Part shown: positions 22,211-28,938 of the stretch, in pieces | Layout of the letters: the number at the start of each line of letters is the position of its first letter | Position numbering within the stretch: the first letter of the stretch is position 1 | NCBI GenBank assembly: GCA_913057145.1 | Contig: CAJXNJ010000001.1 | Location: forward strand, 62,001 to 126,000 | Direction of reading: 5' to 3' | DNA: 64,000 bases | Origin: an uncultured Ectothiorhodospiraceae bacterium | Lineage (GTDB): Bacteria > Pseudomonadota > Gammaproteobacteria > Nitrococcales > Nitrococcaceae | Position numbers and translations under genes: made by a program | Notes under the pieces: model-generated | What the model saw: only the letters and a program-made list of their open reading frames with translations | The model's database searches: none | What the model was told of the DNA's origin: nothing

Positions 22211-22246
22211 ATGCACACTGATCGAAACGTGAACGGCCAGCGATGA
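22211..22246 (+). other. possible 11-codon leader ORF overlapping the ptsN start
   Basis: ATG 22211 is preceded by GAGG at 22201-22204 and runs 11 codons to a TGA at 22244-22246, which overlaps the ptsN ATGATG start. ptsN itself has no visible ribosome site, so this small frame could feed ribosomes to ptsN by coupling. It occupies the place where hpf is normally found but shows no clear similarity to the Hpf N-terminus. It may be chance. Confidence 0.3.
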
Positions 22247-22722
22247 TGAAGGTATCAGACCTACTGACCGAGGCGCGGGTGCAATGCGGCGTCGAAGTGA
22301 CCAGCAAAAAACGGGCGCTGGAGCAACTCAGTGAACTGTTGATGGCCGATCAGCAGCCAACCGATGAGACCGTTCGCGCCGTCTTTGAAGGACTCTGCGT
22401 CAGAGAACGGCTTGGCAGTACCGGCCTTGGCCGTGGCGTCGCCCTGCCCCACAGCCGAGCGGCGGATATCGAGCAGCCCAGAGCCGCTGTCATCCGACTG
22501 AGCCAGGCCATCGATTTTGATGCGCCTGACCGCAGCCCGGTCGATCTGCTGTTTGGCCTGCTGGTCCCTGAACACGGCAATGACGAGCATCTGCGCATCC
22601 TCTCGCAGCTTGCAGAAATGTTCCGGGACGAGGCGCTGTGCACTAGGCTGCGGCAGTGCCAGAGCGACCAGGAACTCTATGCCACCATCGACGACTGGCA
22701 GGCGAAGAGCGAAGACGGATGA
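22243..22722 (+). CDS. ptsN: nitrogen-regulatory PTS enzyme IIA (PtsN)
   Basis: A 159-residue EIIA(Ntr) of the mannitol/fructose EIIA fold. The phosphorylated histidine is His70 in GRGVALPHSRA, with the second conserved His in VPEHGNDEHL. PtsN is the end of the PTS(Ntr) relay and regulates potassium uptake, metabolism and sigma-54-linked functions by binding partner proteins. The start may be either of two adjacent ATGs (22243 or 22246). The stop overlaps hprK by 4 bases. Confidence 0.95.
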   Translation: MMKVSDLLTEARVQCGVEVTSKKRALEQLSELLMADQQPTDETVRAVFEGLCVRERLGSTGLGRGVALPHSRAADIEQPRAAVIRLSQAIDFDAPDRSPVDLLFGLLVPEHGNDEHLRILSQLAEMFRDEALCTRLRQCQSDQELYATIDDWQAKSEDG

Positions 22723-23189
22723 GTGGTATCGCCGGGACACTGATGGTCGTCGATGCAATGGGCGTTCTGTTGAGAGGTCCCGCCGGCAGTGGCAAAAGCG
22801 ACACGGCATTGTCGCTGATTGGCCGGGGCCAGCAACTGGTGGCCGATGACGCTGTCATCCTGCGGCAACACGATCATGTTCTCTTTGGGCGGGCACCGGC
22901 AGCAGGCCACGGCTGGCTCTATCTGCGCGGCCCGGGCCTGCTGAATGTTCGCCAGTGCTTTGGTGCGGCGTCGGTCGCCGAAGAGGCAAGCATCGATCTG
23001 GTCGTGGACCTCACTGACCGAGCGCAGACGGATCAGGCCGCCGGCAGCTGGGAGACAACCCGAATCATGAACACCGCCTGCCCCCGACTTGCCCTTGCCC
23101 CGCAGCGGCCGATTGCCGATCTGATCACCGCCGCCGTCGCCGTGCTGGCACAAACCATCGCAGCCAAGAGGCCGGTTGCATGCGCCTGA
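22719..23189 (+). CDS. hprK: HPr kinase/phosphorylase, short (catalytic domain only)
   Basis: A 156-residue P-loop protein of the HprK C-terminal family. Walker A is GPAGSGKSD at residues 20-28, followed by VADDAV and a GLLNVRQCFG stretch in place of the usual signature. Full HprK is about 310 residues with a separate N-terminal domain; that part is absent, as in the short alphaproteobacterial forms. It would phosphorylate a regulatory serine on HPr, and Ser52 of the HPr encoded at 24426 fits that site. Starts in overlap with ptsN and overlaps rapZ by 10 bases. Family membership is clear, activity is inferred. Confidence 0.85.
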   Translation: MSGIAGTLMVVDAMGVLLRGPAGSGKSDTALSLIGRGQQLVADDAVILRQHDHVLFGRAPAAGHGWLYLRGPGLLNVRQCFGAASVAEEASIDLVVDLTDRAQTDQAAGSWETTRIMNTACPRLALAPQRPIADLITAAVAVLAQTIAAKRPVACA

Positions 23190-24028
23190 TCATCGTCAGC
23201 GGACTCTCCGGCTCGGGCAAAAGTGTTGCGCTGGCAACCCTCGAGGATGGCGGTTTCTACTGCATCGACAATCTGCCCGTTGCCCTGCTCGACGCGCTCG
23301 GCCGGCATATTGCCGATACGCAACCGGAGAACGACTACGCCATCGGCATCGACGCCCGTAACCGGCCGCAGTCGCTCGCCGATTTTCCGCGCATCGTCAA
23401 GGATCTCAATGACCGCGGGCTGGATACCGAGATCGTATTTCTCGATGCCGATGATGCCACTCTGCTGAAACGCTTCTCCGAGACACGACGGCGGCATCCA
23501 TTGAGCAACAATGAAACCTCACTCGCCGAGGCCATTCAGGGTGAGCGGGAACTGCTGATGCCCCTGCATGAACAGGCCGATCTCACCATCGACACTTCGC
23601 GGACCACCCTGCATGAACTGCGTGCAATCGTCCGCGGCCGTCTCACCGAGACCAGTTCGCATCTCTCCGTCCAGCTGGAGTCCTTCGGTTATAAGCACGG
23701 CACGCCAACGGACGCGGATTTTGTCTTCGACAGCCGCTGCCTGCCCAATCCGCACTGGGAGCCCGAACTGCGCCCGCTGACCGGACGCGACCAGCCGGTT
23801 ATCGAATTCCTCGCCGCAACCCCGGTTGTCGGCCGCTTTCTGCGCCAGCTCACCCGGATGCTCGATGACTGGCTGCCGGTCTTCGAGGCCGAAAACCGCA
23901 GCTATCTCACGATTGCGGTTGGCTGCACCGGCGGGCAGCATCGCTCGGTTTACCTCATTGAGGCACTGGCCGCGCATCTGCGCAGCAATGGCGTCAACGT
24001 CACCGTGAGACATCGGGAACTGACATGA
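23180..24028 (+). CDS. rapZ: RNase adapter protein RapZ
   Basis: A 282-residue P-loop protein. Walker A GLSGSGKS sits at residues 8-15, and the C-terminal half has the conserved GCTGGQHRSVYLIEALAAHL, the sugar-phosphate sensing and RNA-binding domain. In E. coli RapZ senses glucosamine 6-phosphate and directs RNase E to the sRNA GlmZ; outside enterobacteria its target is not known and no GlmZ-like RNA was recognised here. Position after ptsN and hprK and before the other PTS genes is typical. Confidence 0.96.
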   Translation: MRLIIVSGLSGSGKSVALATLEDGGFYCIDNLPVALLDALGRHIADTQPENDYAIGIDARNRPQSLADFPRIVKDLNDRGLDTEIVFLDADDATLLKRFSETRRRHPLSNNETSLAEAIQGERELLMPLHEQADLTIDTSRTTLHELRAIVRGRLTETSSHLSVQLESFGYKHGTPTDADFVFDSRCLPNPHWEPELRPLTGRDQPVIEFLAATPVVGRFLRQLTRMLDDWLPVFEAENRSYLTIAVGCTGGQHRSVYLIEALAAHLRSNGVNVTVRHRELT

Positions 24029-24429
24029 AAGCAGGCATCCTGCTGGTCACGCATCCAGGCGTGGGTGATTCACTCATCGACACCACCAAAACCATCCTCG
24101 GTGAGCTGCCACTTGCCTGCATCAGCATCAGCCCCCGCGATGAAGAGACCATTGAGGCCATGCACGGCAGGGCCCGAGAGGCCCTGATAGAGCTTGATGA
24201 AGGCGCCGGTATTCTGGTGCTGACCGACGCCTACGGTGCCACACCCGGCAACCTCGCCGTTGCCCTTGGCCAGATGCATGATTACCCGGTTGTCACCGGA
24301 TTGAATCTTCCCATGCTGCTGCGGGTGATGAACTACCCCTACCTGCCGGTGACGACGCTGGCCGAGAAAGCCATGCAGGCCGCCCAGGAGAGCATCCTGC
24401 AGATCACCGACCGGGGTGCCGAGCCGTGA
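24025..24429 (+). CDS. PTS EIIA component, mannose family
   Basis: A 134-residue EIIA(Man)-type protein with the phosphorylation site His10 in GILLVTHPGVGDSL and the second landmark GILVLTDAYGATPGNLAVAL. There is no EIIB, EIIC or EIID nearby, so it is a regulatory phosphoacceptor rather than a sugar transporter part. Overlaps rapZ and HPr by 4 bases each. Confidence 0.93.
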   Translation: MKAGILLVTHPGVGDSLIDTTKTILGELPLACISISPRDEETIEAMHGRAREALIELDEGAGILVLTDAYGATPGNLAVALGQMHDYPVVTGLNLPMLLRVMNYPYLPVTTLAEKAMQAAQESILQITDRGAEP

Positions 24430-24713
24430 ACCAGGCCGACAGGCAATGCGAGGCCGAGCTTGAAATCATCAATCGACTCGGTCTTCATGCACGGGCGGCG
24501 GCCCGATTCGTCTCAGTGGCCAGCGATTACCATTCTGAGACTGAAGTCCGTTTTGCTGGCCAAACAGCCAATGGCAAGAGCATTATGGGGCTGATGATGC
24601 TCGCGGCGAGCAAAGGCAGTCGCCTGCGGATCATCACTCGGGGGCCTGATGCCGATACGGCGCTCGCCGCCCTGGAAGAGCTTTTGGCGACGCGCTTTGG
24701 CGAGCCGGACTGA
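24426..24713 (+). CDS. ptsH: phosphocarrier protein HPr (NPr-like)
   Basis: A 95-residue HPr with the active histidine at residue 21 in NRLGLHARAAARF and the regulatory serine at residue 52 in ANGKSIMGLMMLAASKG. It moves phosphate from enzyme I to EIIA proteins. The gene for enzyme I (ptsI or ptsP), which directly follows HPr in many relatives, is not here: mgtE follows after 14 bases. The GTG start overlaps the EIIA stop. Called ptsH by family; NPr (ptsO) is the functional analogue. Confidence 0.93.
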   Translation: MNQADRQCEAELEIINRLGLHARAAARFVSVASDYHSETEVRFAGQTANGKSIMGLMMLAASKGSRLRIITRGPDADTALAALEELLATRFGEPD

Positions 24714-24727
24714 GATTGAAAATCACA

Positions 24728-26083
24728 ATGAGTGAAGAGCGGGAAGAGCAGAACACGCGGCTTGCCGAGACGGTGAGCGATCTACTGCAGGGCGGCACCG
24801 TCCCTGAGGCCCGGCGTATGCTCAATGCCCTGCATCCGGCTGAGATCGCTGATTTACTCGAATCCTTCCCCGTTGCCGAGCGCAAACTGCTCTGGGAACT
24901 CGTCGATGAAGAGAATGGCGGCGAGGTGCTGCTGGAGGTCAATGACGAGGTTCGCAGCGGCCTGATTCAGGAGATGGATGACGAGGAACTGCTCGCGGCC
25001 ACCTCCGGCATGGACATGGATGATCTGGCTGATTTCATGCAGGACCTGCCGAAGACCCTGACCGGCGAAATCCTGCGCTCCATGGACAATCAGAATCGGC
25101 AGCGGCTGGAAGCCGTACTCGCCTATCCTGAAGACAGTGCCGGCGGTCTGATGAATACCGATACCGTCACGGTCCGGCCCGATGTCAGCCTCGACGTCGT
25201 CCTGCGTTATCTGCGCATGCGCGGCGAAATGCCAGAGCTCACCGACCATCTGTTTGTTGTCAGTCGCTTCGATCATTTCCTCGGCATTCTGCGCGTGAGT
25301 GATCTGCTCACCAAGGATCCGGCCGGCCGCGTCGAAGAACTGGTTGACACCGAGGCCGTCGCCATCGCGGCCGACACCCCGGCCCGCTCCGTGGCAAAAA
25401 TGTTCGAGGACAGAGACCTGATTTCCGCCCCGGTGCTCGATCATCGCGGCCGCCTGATCGGCCGCATCACGGTTGACGATGTGGTTGACGTGATCCGCGA
25501 GGAGGCCGAGCGCTCCATTCTCAACATGGCGGGCCTCGGCGAAGAAGAAGACCTCTTTGCCCCCATCTGGAGCAGCACCCGGCGGCGCGCCCTGTGGCTG
25601 GGGATCAACCTGCTCACCGCGCTGTTGGCCGCCTATGTCATCGGTTTGTTCGAGGCCACGATTGAGCAGATCGTCGCGCTCGCCGTGCTCATGCCCGTGG
25701 TCGCCAGCATGGGCGGCATTGCCGGTACACAAACACTCACCCTCGTCATACGGGCCCTGGCGCTCGGTCAGGTGGCCTCGCGAAACACCCGGGCACTGCT
25801 TTTCAAGGAGCTGGGGATCGGCATTCTCAACGGCCTGCTCTGGGCCGGTATTCTCGCCGGCATTGCCATTCTCTGGTTCGGCCAGCCGGCGATCGGCGTC
25901 ATCATCGCCGCGGCCATGGTCATCAATCTGGGAGTGGCTGCACTCTCAGGGGTGGGCGTGCCGCTGGTACTCAAACGCCTTGGCATTGACCCGGCTCTTG
26001 CCGGCGGCGTGGTGCTGACCACTGTTACCGATGTCATCGGATTCATGGCTTTTCTGGGACTGGCAACCGTTTTTCTGATTTAA
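24728..26083 (+). CDS. mgtE: magnesium transporter MgtE
   Basis: A 451-residue Mg2+ channel/transporter. The N-terminal helical domain (LHPAEIADLLESFP) is followed by two CBS domains (about 135-255, with AGGLMNTDTVTVRPD and VSRFDHFLGILRVSDLL), a plug helix and five transmembrane helices with the pore sequence MPVVASMGGIAGTQTLTLVIRALALGQV. The cytosolic parts sense Mg2+ and close the pore. ATG 24728 chosen over TTG 24716. End of the PTS-linked run; an AT-rich region follows. Confidence 0.96.
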   Translation: MSEEREEQNTRLAETVSDLLQGGTVPEARRMLNALHPAEIADLLESFPVAERKLLWELVDEENGGEVLLEVNDEVRSGLIQEMDDEELLAATSGMDMDDLADFMQDLPKTLTGEILRSMDNQNRQRLEAVLAYPEDSAGGLMNTDTVTVRPDVSLDVVLRYLRMRGEMPELTDHLFVVSRFDHFLGILRVSDLLTKDPAGRVEELVDTEAVAIAADTPARSVAKMFEDRDLISAPVLDHRGRLIGRITVDDVVDVIREEAERSILNMAGLGEEEDLFAPIWSSTRRRALWLGINLLTALLAAYVIGLFEATIEQIVALAVLMPVVASMGGIAGTQTLTLVIRALALGQVASRNTRALLFKELGIGILNGLLWAGILAGIAILWFGQPAIGVIIAAAMVINLGVAALSGVGVPLVLKRLGIDPALAGGVVLTTVTDVIGFMAFLGLATVFLI

Positions 26084-26100
26084 TACAGCAAAAGGAATTC

Positions 26101-26114
26101 AAGCGAATTCGCTT
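26101..26114. repeat. 14-base perfect palindrome after mgtE
   Basis: AAGCGAATTCGCTT reads the same on both strands. It lies 18 bases after the mgtE stop, and flanking AGGAA/TTCCT can extend the pairing. It may be part of a transcription terminator or an operator. Confidence 0.5.
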
Positions 26115-26140
26115 TCCTCCATTCTTCTGAATTTTTCCGC

Positions 26141-26174
26141 ATACCCCCCATTCGAACTATGTCGAATAGGGTAT
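26141..26174 (+). promoter_or_regulatory. extended inverted repeat upstream of csgD
   Basis: Outer arms ATACCC (26141-26146) and GGGTAT (26169-26174) and inner arms ATTCGA (26150-26155) and TCGAAT (26162-26167) can pair around a six-base loop, with three C opposite one A unpaired. A run of eight T begins at 26183. It could terminate mgtE transcription or be an operator of the curli locus; the T run is too far from the stem for a textbook terminator. Confidence 0.5.
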
Positions 26175-26209
26175 ATCGAAAATTTTTTTTCATACTACTC
26201 AATGATTCA

Positions 26210-26224
26210 TATCAACAATTGATA
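26210..26224. promoter_or_regulatory. inverted repeat TATCAA-CAA-TTGATA, candidate operator
   Basis: Perfect six-base arms with a three-base spacer, in AT-rich DNA 105 bases upstream of csgD. A TATGAT -10-like box follows at 26231-26236. Size and symmetry suit a dimeric DNA-binding regulator, but no factor can be named from sequence alone. Confidence 0.4.
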
Positions 26225-26237
26225 ACAACTTATGATT

Positions 26238-26257
26238 CGCGCTCACCCGAAAGCGCG
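26238..26257 (+). other. hairpin in csgD leader
   Basis: CGCGCT (26238-26243) pairs with AGCGCG (26252-26257) around an eight-base loop CACCCGAA. If transcription starts near 26240 this stem lies at or near the 5' end of the csgD transcript; otherwise it is inside a longer leader. Its role is unknown. Confidence 0.4.
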
Positions 26258-26329
26258 TAGAAAAGCATCCGTGGTGAAAAATATGATGCCAATCGTCATA
26301 TCCGTTGATTACGAATACAGAGGTACACC

Positions 26330-27037
26330 ATGGAAAGGAATGCTCATTTTCAACGCCTGCAATCGGGCACTCACGGCGGTCAACCGACCATTCGATCGGG
26401 CCTGCAACTCAATACCGTATCGGAATTACAGAAAGTCCTTCTGCTTTGCGATGCCACCATTCAAAACCGCTTGTTGGCAAAGTATCTACAGGACTACGGA
26501 ATCTGCCGGGCCCATCTCGCCGCTCCGTCACAACTCAATGCAATGATGCAATGTGAAAATCCGGCGCTGGTTCTGCTTGATATTCGCAGCAATGATCGCT
26601 GCGTTGCCGATATTCTCGGGAATGGTCGCGAACAGAATCAGCGGCTTCGCACGGCCACTCCAATGATTTTGATTAACGTGCCCGCCGGCGTCGAAATGAG
26701 CCAGTTTCTCACTCGAAAGGACATTGTGGCCGGCTTTCACGACAACGAACCGGTCGAACAACTGCTGAGCAAAATCCGCAGCCTGTTGCACCCCGAACAG
26801 AGTCGCGGCCGGCGCCATGGGGAAATCCCGAGCGAAGCGCTGACCCGGAAGGAAATGGCGGTATTGCGTGCGCTGGCCCTGGGTTTGAGCAATGACCATA
26901 TCGCCGATCAGCTCTCAGTCAGTCCGCATACGGTGAAAACGCATCTGTACAACGCCTATCGCAAGATCGGCTGCACCAATCGTGTCGCGGCGGCCATGTG
27001 GGCGCAGCGCACCCTGCAGAACGCCGAACTCGGCTGA
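26330..27037 (+). CDS. csgD: CsgD-like LuxR-family regulator of the curli locus
   Basis: A 235-residue protein with an atypical receiver-like N-terminal half (LQKVLLLCDATIQNRLLAKYLQDYG from residue 33, ALVLLDIRSND near 79-89) that lacks the full acidic phosphorylation pocket, and a LuxR-type helix-turn-helix at about 171-228 (NDHIADQLSVSPHTVKTHLYNAYRKIG). The HTH closely parallels E. coli CsgD (TVKTHLYN...KI). In E. coli CsgD activates csgBA and cellulose genes and is itself heavily controlled through a long leader. Here it is the first gene of the curli cluster and csgE starts 6 bases later, so regulator and secretion genes are likely one transcript. Start ATG 26330; no strong ribosome site is visible. 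Confidence 0.87.
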   Translation: MERNAHFQRLQSGTHGGQPTIRSGLQLNTVSELQKVLLLCDATIQNRLLAKYLQDYGICRAHLAAPSQLNAMMQCENPALVLLDIRSNDRCVADILGNGREQNQRLRTATPMILINVPAGVEMSQFLTRKDIVAGFHDNEPVEQLLSKIRSLLHPEQSRGRRHGEIPSEALTRKEMAVLRALALGLSNDHIADQLSVSPHTVKTHLYNAYRKIGCTNRVAAAMWAQRTLQNAELG

Positions 27038-27043
27038 GTTTTC

Positions 27044-27535
27044 ATGAAGATGCCGCACACCGGCCGCCGTGGCGGCTGGCTGGCCAGTTGCGCCCGGCTG
27101 ACCGGCGTGACCGTGGCGGCCGCAGGCATGGTCATGGCGAGCGAAAAGCCACCACTGGAAGCCGCCGACCCGCTGGAGCCGCCGGTCATAAACGGCGGCG
27201 TCCTGGAAAACGATGGCCTTGGGAATATGGTCATTCAGCGCACCATCACAACCCTGGGCGATCGTTTCTACGATGCCTTTGCCAGCCATTGGCGTGCGCA
27301 ATCGGTGGTTGCCCGCGGCGTCATCACCATCGAGGAGCGGCCGTGGATGACCGAAGGCACCGAGGTGCTGGTGCGCTATCAGAATCAAGTGGTTCATCGA
27401 ACCCGGGTCTGGCCGCGCAACCCTGACCCGGAAACAACCGCCGAGGCCAGTGTTGCCATCGTCAGCGACATCATCGCCCGTTACCAGCGCCCGCTGGGCA
27501 ACGGCCGAAACCCTCAGGACGGAGCAAAGGAGTAA
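27044..27535 (+). CDS. csgE: curli secretion adaptor CsgE
   Basis: A 163-residue secreted protein. After an N-terminal signal region (to about residue 32, ending MVMAS), the CsgE domain covers about 60-150: MVIQRTITTLGDRFYDAFASHW, then ITIEERPW and VLVRYQNQVVHRTRVWP, lined up with the TVSSIGHDFYRAFSDKW, INERP and VNQDVIFQTFLFP segments of E. coli CsgE. CsgE forms a nonameric cap on the periplasmic side of the CsgG pore and feeds unfolded curlin into it. Both ATG 27044 and ATG 27050 are possible starts. csgF follows after two bases. Confidence 0.92.
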   Translation: MKMPHTGRRGGWLASCARLTGVTVAAAGMVMASEKPPLEAADPLEPPVINGGVLENDGLGNMVIQRTITTLGDRFYDAFASHWRAQSVVARGVITIEERPWMTEGTEVLVRYQNQVVHRTRVWPRNPDPETTAEASVAIVSDIIARYQRPLGNGRNPQDGAKE

Positions 27536-27537
27536 GC

Positions 27538-27954
27538 ATGCGCGCACAACTGCCCATCATCAGCTGTCTGGCCATCTGGTTGTTGATGCCTCCGAGTGCA
27601 CAGGCCGAGCTGACCTACCGACCGGGCATCAGCAATGACCCGGGACTGCAATCCCAGCGCTTCCAGCGGGCCGCTGCTCAGGACTCAACGCGCAGCCCGG
27701 CGGCGGCTGCCCGCAGACCGGCGCGCACCGCCCTTGAGCGGCTGGAAGATGATCTTCGCGCCCAGCTCATTCGCGATATCTCGCGTCAGGCCGCTGGTGT
27801 CCTCGACCCGGACAGCAGCGAGGGCAGTGCGCTGCTGCGCTTCTCGGGAGTTGAGCTCAGCCTCAGTGAAACCGCCGATGGGGGCGTCAGCATCATTGCC
27901 TTCGACCCGAATACCGGCGAGGAGACGGAAATCCTCATCGGAGGCCTGGAGTAA
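27538..27954 (+). CDS. csgF: curli assembly protein CsgF, divergent N-terminus
   Basis: A 138-residue secreted protein; signal peptide ends at Ala23 (PPSAQA), giving a mature start ELTYRPG. The C-terminal half matches CsgF: TALERLEDDLRAQLIRDIS corresponds to the helical neck, and ELSLSETADGGVSIIAFDPNTGEETEILIGGL to the final beta domain with its NRDGQ...DRKTGQ...VSGL pattern. The N-terminal plug that enters the CsgG channel in E. coli has the conserved NPxFGG motif; here that motif is absent and the segment reads as RPGISNDPGLQSQRFQ. An Ala/Arg-rich linker (about 48-65) is also unusual. CsgF places CsgB at the cell surface. Function is inferred from context plus the C-terminal match. Confidence 0.85.
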   Translation: MRAQLPIISCLAIWLLMPPSAQAELTYRPGISNDPGLQSQRFQRAAAQDSTRSPAAAARRPARTALERLEDDLRAQLIRDISRQAAGVLDPDSSEGSALLRFSGVELSLSETADGGVSIIAFDPNTGEETEILIGGLE

Positions 27955-28814
27955 TGCCTCAATGCCGGACACTGGTATCACTGAGTCTTGCCATGACGCT
28001 GATCGGCTGCACCACCCTCAATGCCGATCAACCGCCGGATTGGTCAAGCATGGAAGCTGCCGGATTACTGGAGGCGACACCGGCGTATGGCGATCTGCTG
28101 GCACTGCCCGCCCCGGCCGGACGCATTCCGGCAGCGGTTTATGGCTTTCGCGACCTCACCGGCCAATATCGGGAATCCCCCAACAGCAACCTCTCCACCG
28201 CCGTAACCCAGGGGGGCGGCAGTCTATTGGCCGAGGCGCTGCTGCGCTCGGGTTGGTTTCAGCCGGTTGAGCGGGAAGGCCTTCAGGATCTGCTGACCGA
28301 ACGGCGAGTGGCCCGACAACGCAACGCACAGCTCGGTAATCTGGCTGATGCCAGGGTGCTCTTTGAGGGCGGCATTACCGGTTACGACAGCAACACCAGC
28401 ACCGGCGGGTTTGGCGCCAGTTATTTCGGCCTCGGCGGCAGTGAGGCTTATGTCATCGACCAGGTCACCGTGAGCCTGCGGGCGATTAATGTCGCCAACG
28501 GGGAAATCCTCGCCGCCGTCACCACCACCAAGACCATCTACTCCTACGAGCTCGAGGGCGGGCTTTTTCGTTTCGTCCGCAACCAGCGGCTCCTCGAGAC
28601 GGAAGGCGGCTACACCTACAACGAACCGCGTTATCTCGCCACACATGATGCGATTAATGCCGCACTCATCCATTTAATTGTCCAGGGCATCGAACAGAAT
28701 CATTGGCGTCTGGCCGATACGGCCGATCGCGACTCGGCGGTTGTGGTTGCCTATCGGCAGGCATTTGCCGAGCAACAGGAAACGGCCATGGACAGTGCCC
28801 GCCAGGATCCGTAG
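27954..28814 (+). CDS. csgG: curli secretion channel CsgG (outer-membrane lipoprotein)
   Basis: A 286-residue lipoprotein with signal ending LIGC (Cys19), which forms the nonameric, 36-strand outer-membrane pore for curlin. Strong CsgG features: AVYGFRDLTGQYR, LLRSGWFQPVEREGLQDLLTER, FEGGITGYDSNTSTGGFGASYFGLGG, VDQ-type strand VTVSLRAINVANGEILAAVTTTKTI and LEGGLFRFVRNQRLLETEGGYTYNEP. The constriction loop, which in E. coli holds Tyr51, Asn55 and Phe56, aligns without gaps and reads Ser75, Asn79, Leu80, so two of three pore-lining residues differ. Overlaps csgF by one base. Very secure family call. Confidence 0.97.
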   Translation: MPQCRTLVSLSLAMTLIGCTTLNADQPPDWSSMEAAGLLEATPAYGDLLALPAPAGRIPAAVYGFRDLTGQYRESPNSNLSTAVTQGGGSLLAEALLRSGWFQPVEREGLQDLLTERRVARQRNAQLGNLADARVLFEGGITGYDSNTSTGGFGASYFGLGGSEAYVIDQVTVSLRAINVANGEILAAVTTTKTIYSYELEGGLFRFVRNQRLLETEGGYTYNEPRYLATHDAINAALIHLIVQGIEQNHWRLADTADRDSAVVVAYRQAFAEQQETAMDSARQDP

Positions 28815-28877
28815 CACAACCTGCTTTTTCACTCGGATTCCGTATTCCGGGCGGACAGAGGGACTCCTAATCTGGGG

Positions 28878-28900
28878 CTGCGTCCACGATCCGGACGCAG
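28878..28900 (+). other. hairpin in the csgG-csgA gap
   Basis: CTGCGTCC (28878-28885) and GGACGCAG (28893-28900) form an 8-bp stem with a 7-base loop, 38 bases before the csgA start. No T run follows. It may stabilise or process the csgA message. Confidence 0.5.
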
Positions 28901-28938
28901 TCATGCAATCGCTTCTCAGAAACCAAGGAGTTCCTACA

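Noticed and set aside
26141..26190. Rho-independent terminator for mgtE
   Set aside because: The stem and the T run are there, but about 8 bases separate them, too far for a standard terminator; kept only as a regulatory repeat.
26210..26224. IHF binding site in the csgD leader
   Set aside because: TATCAA is followed by CAAT and TGA, which misses the TTR half of the consensus on both strands.
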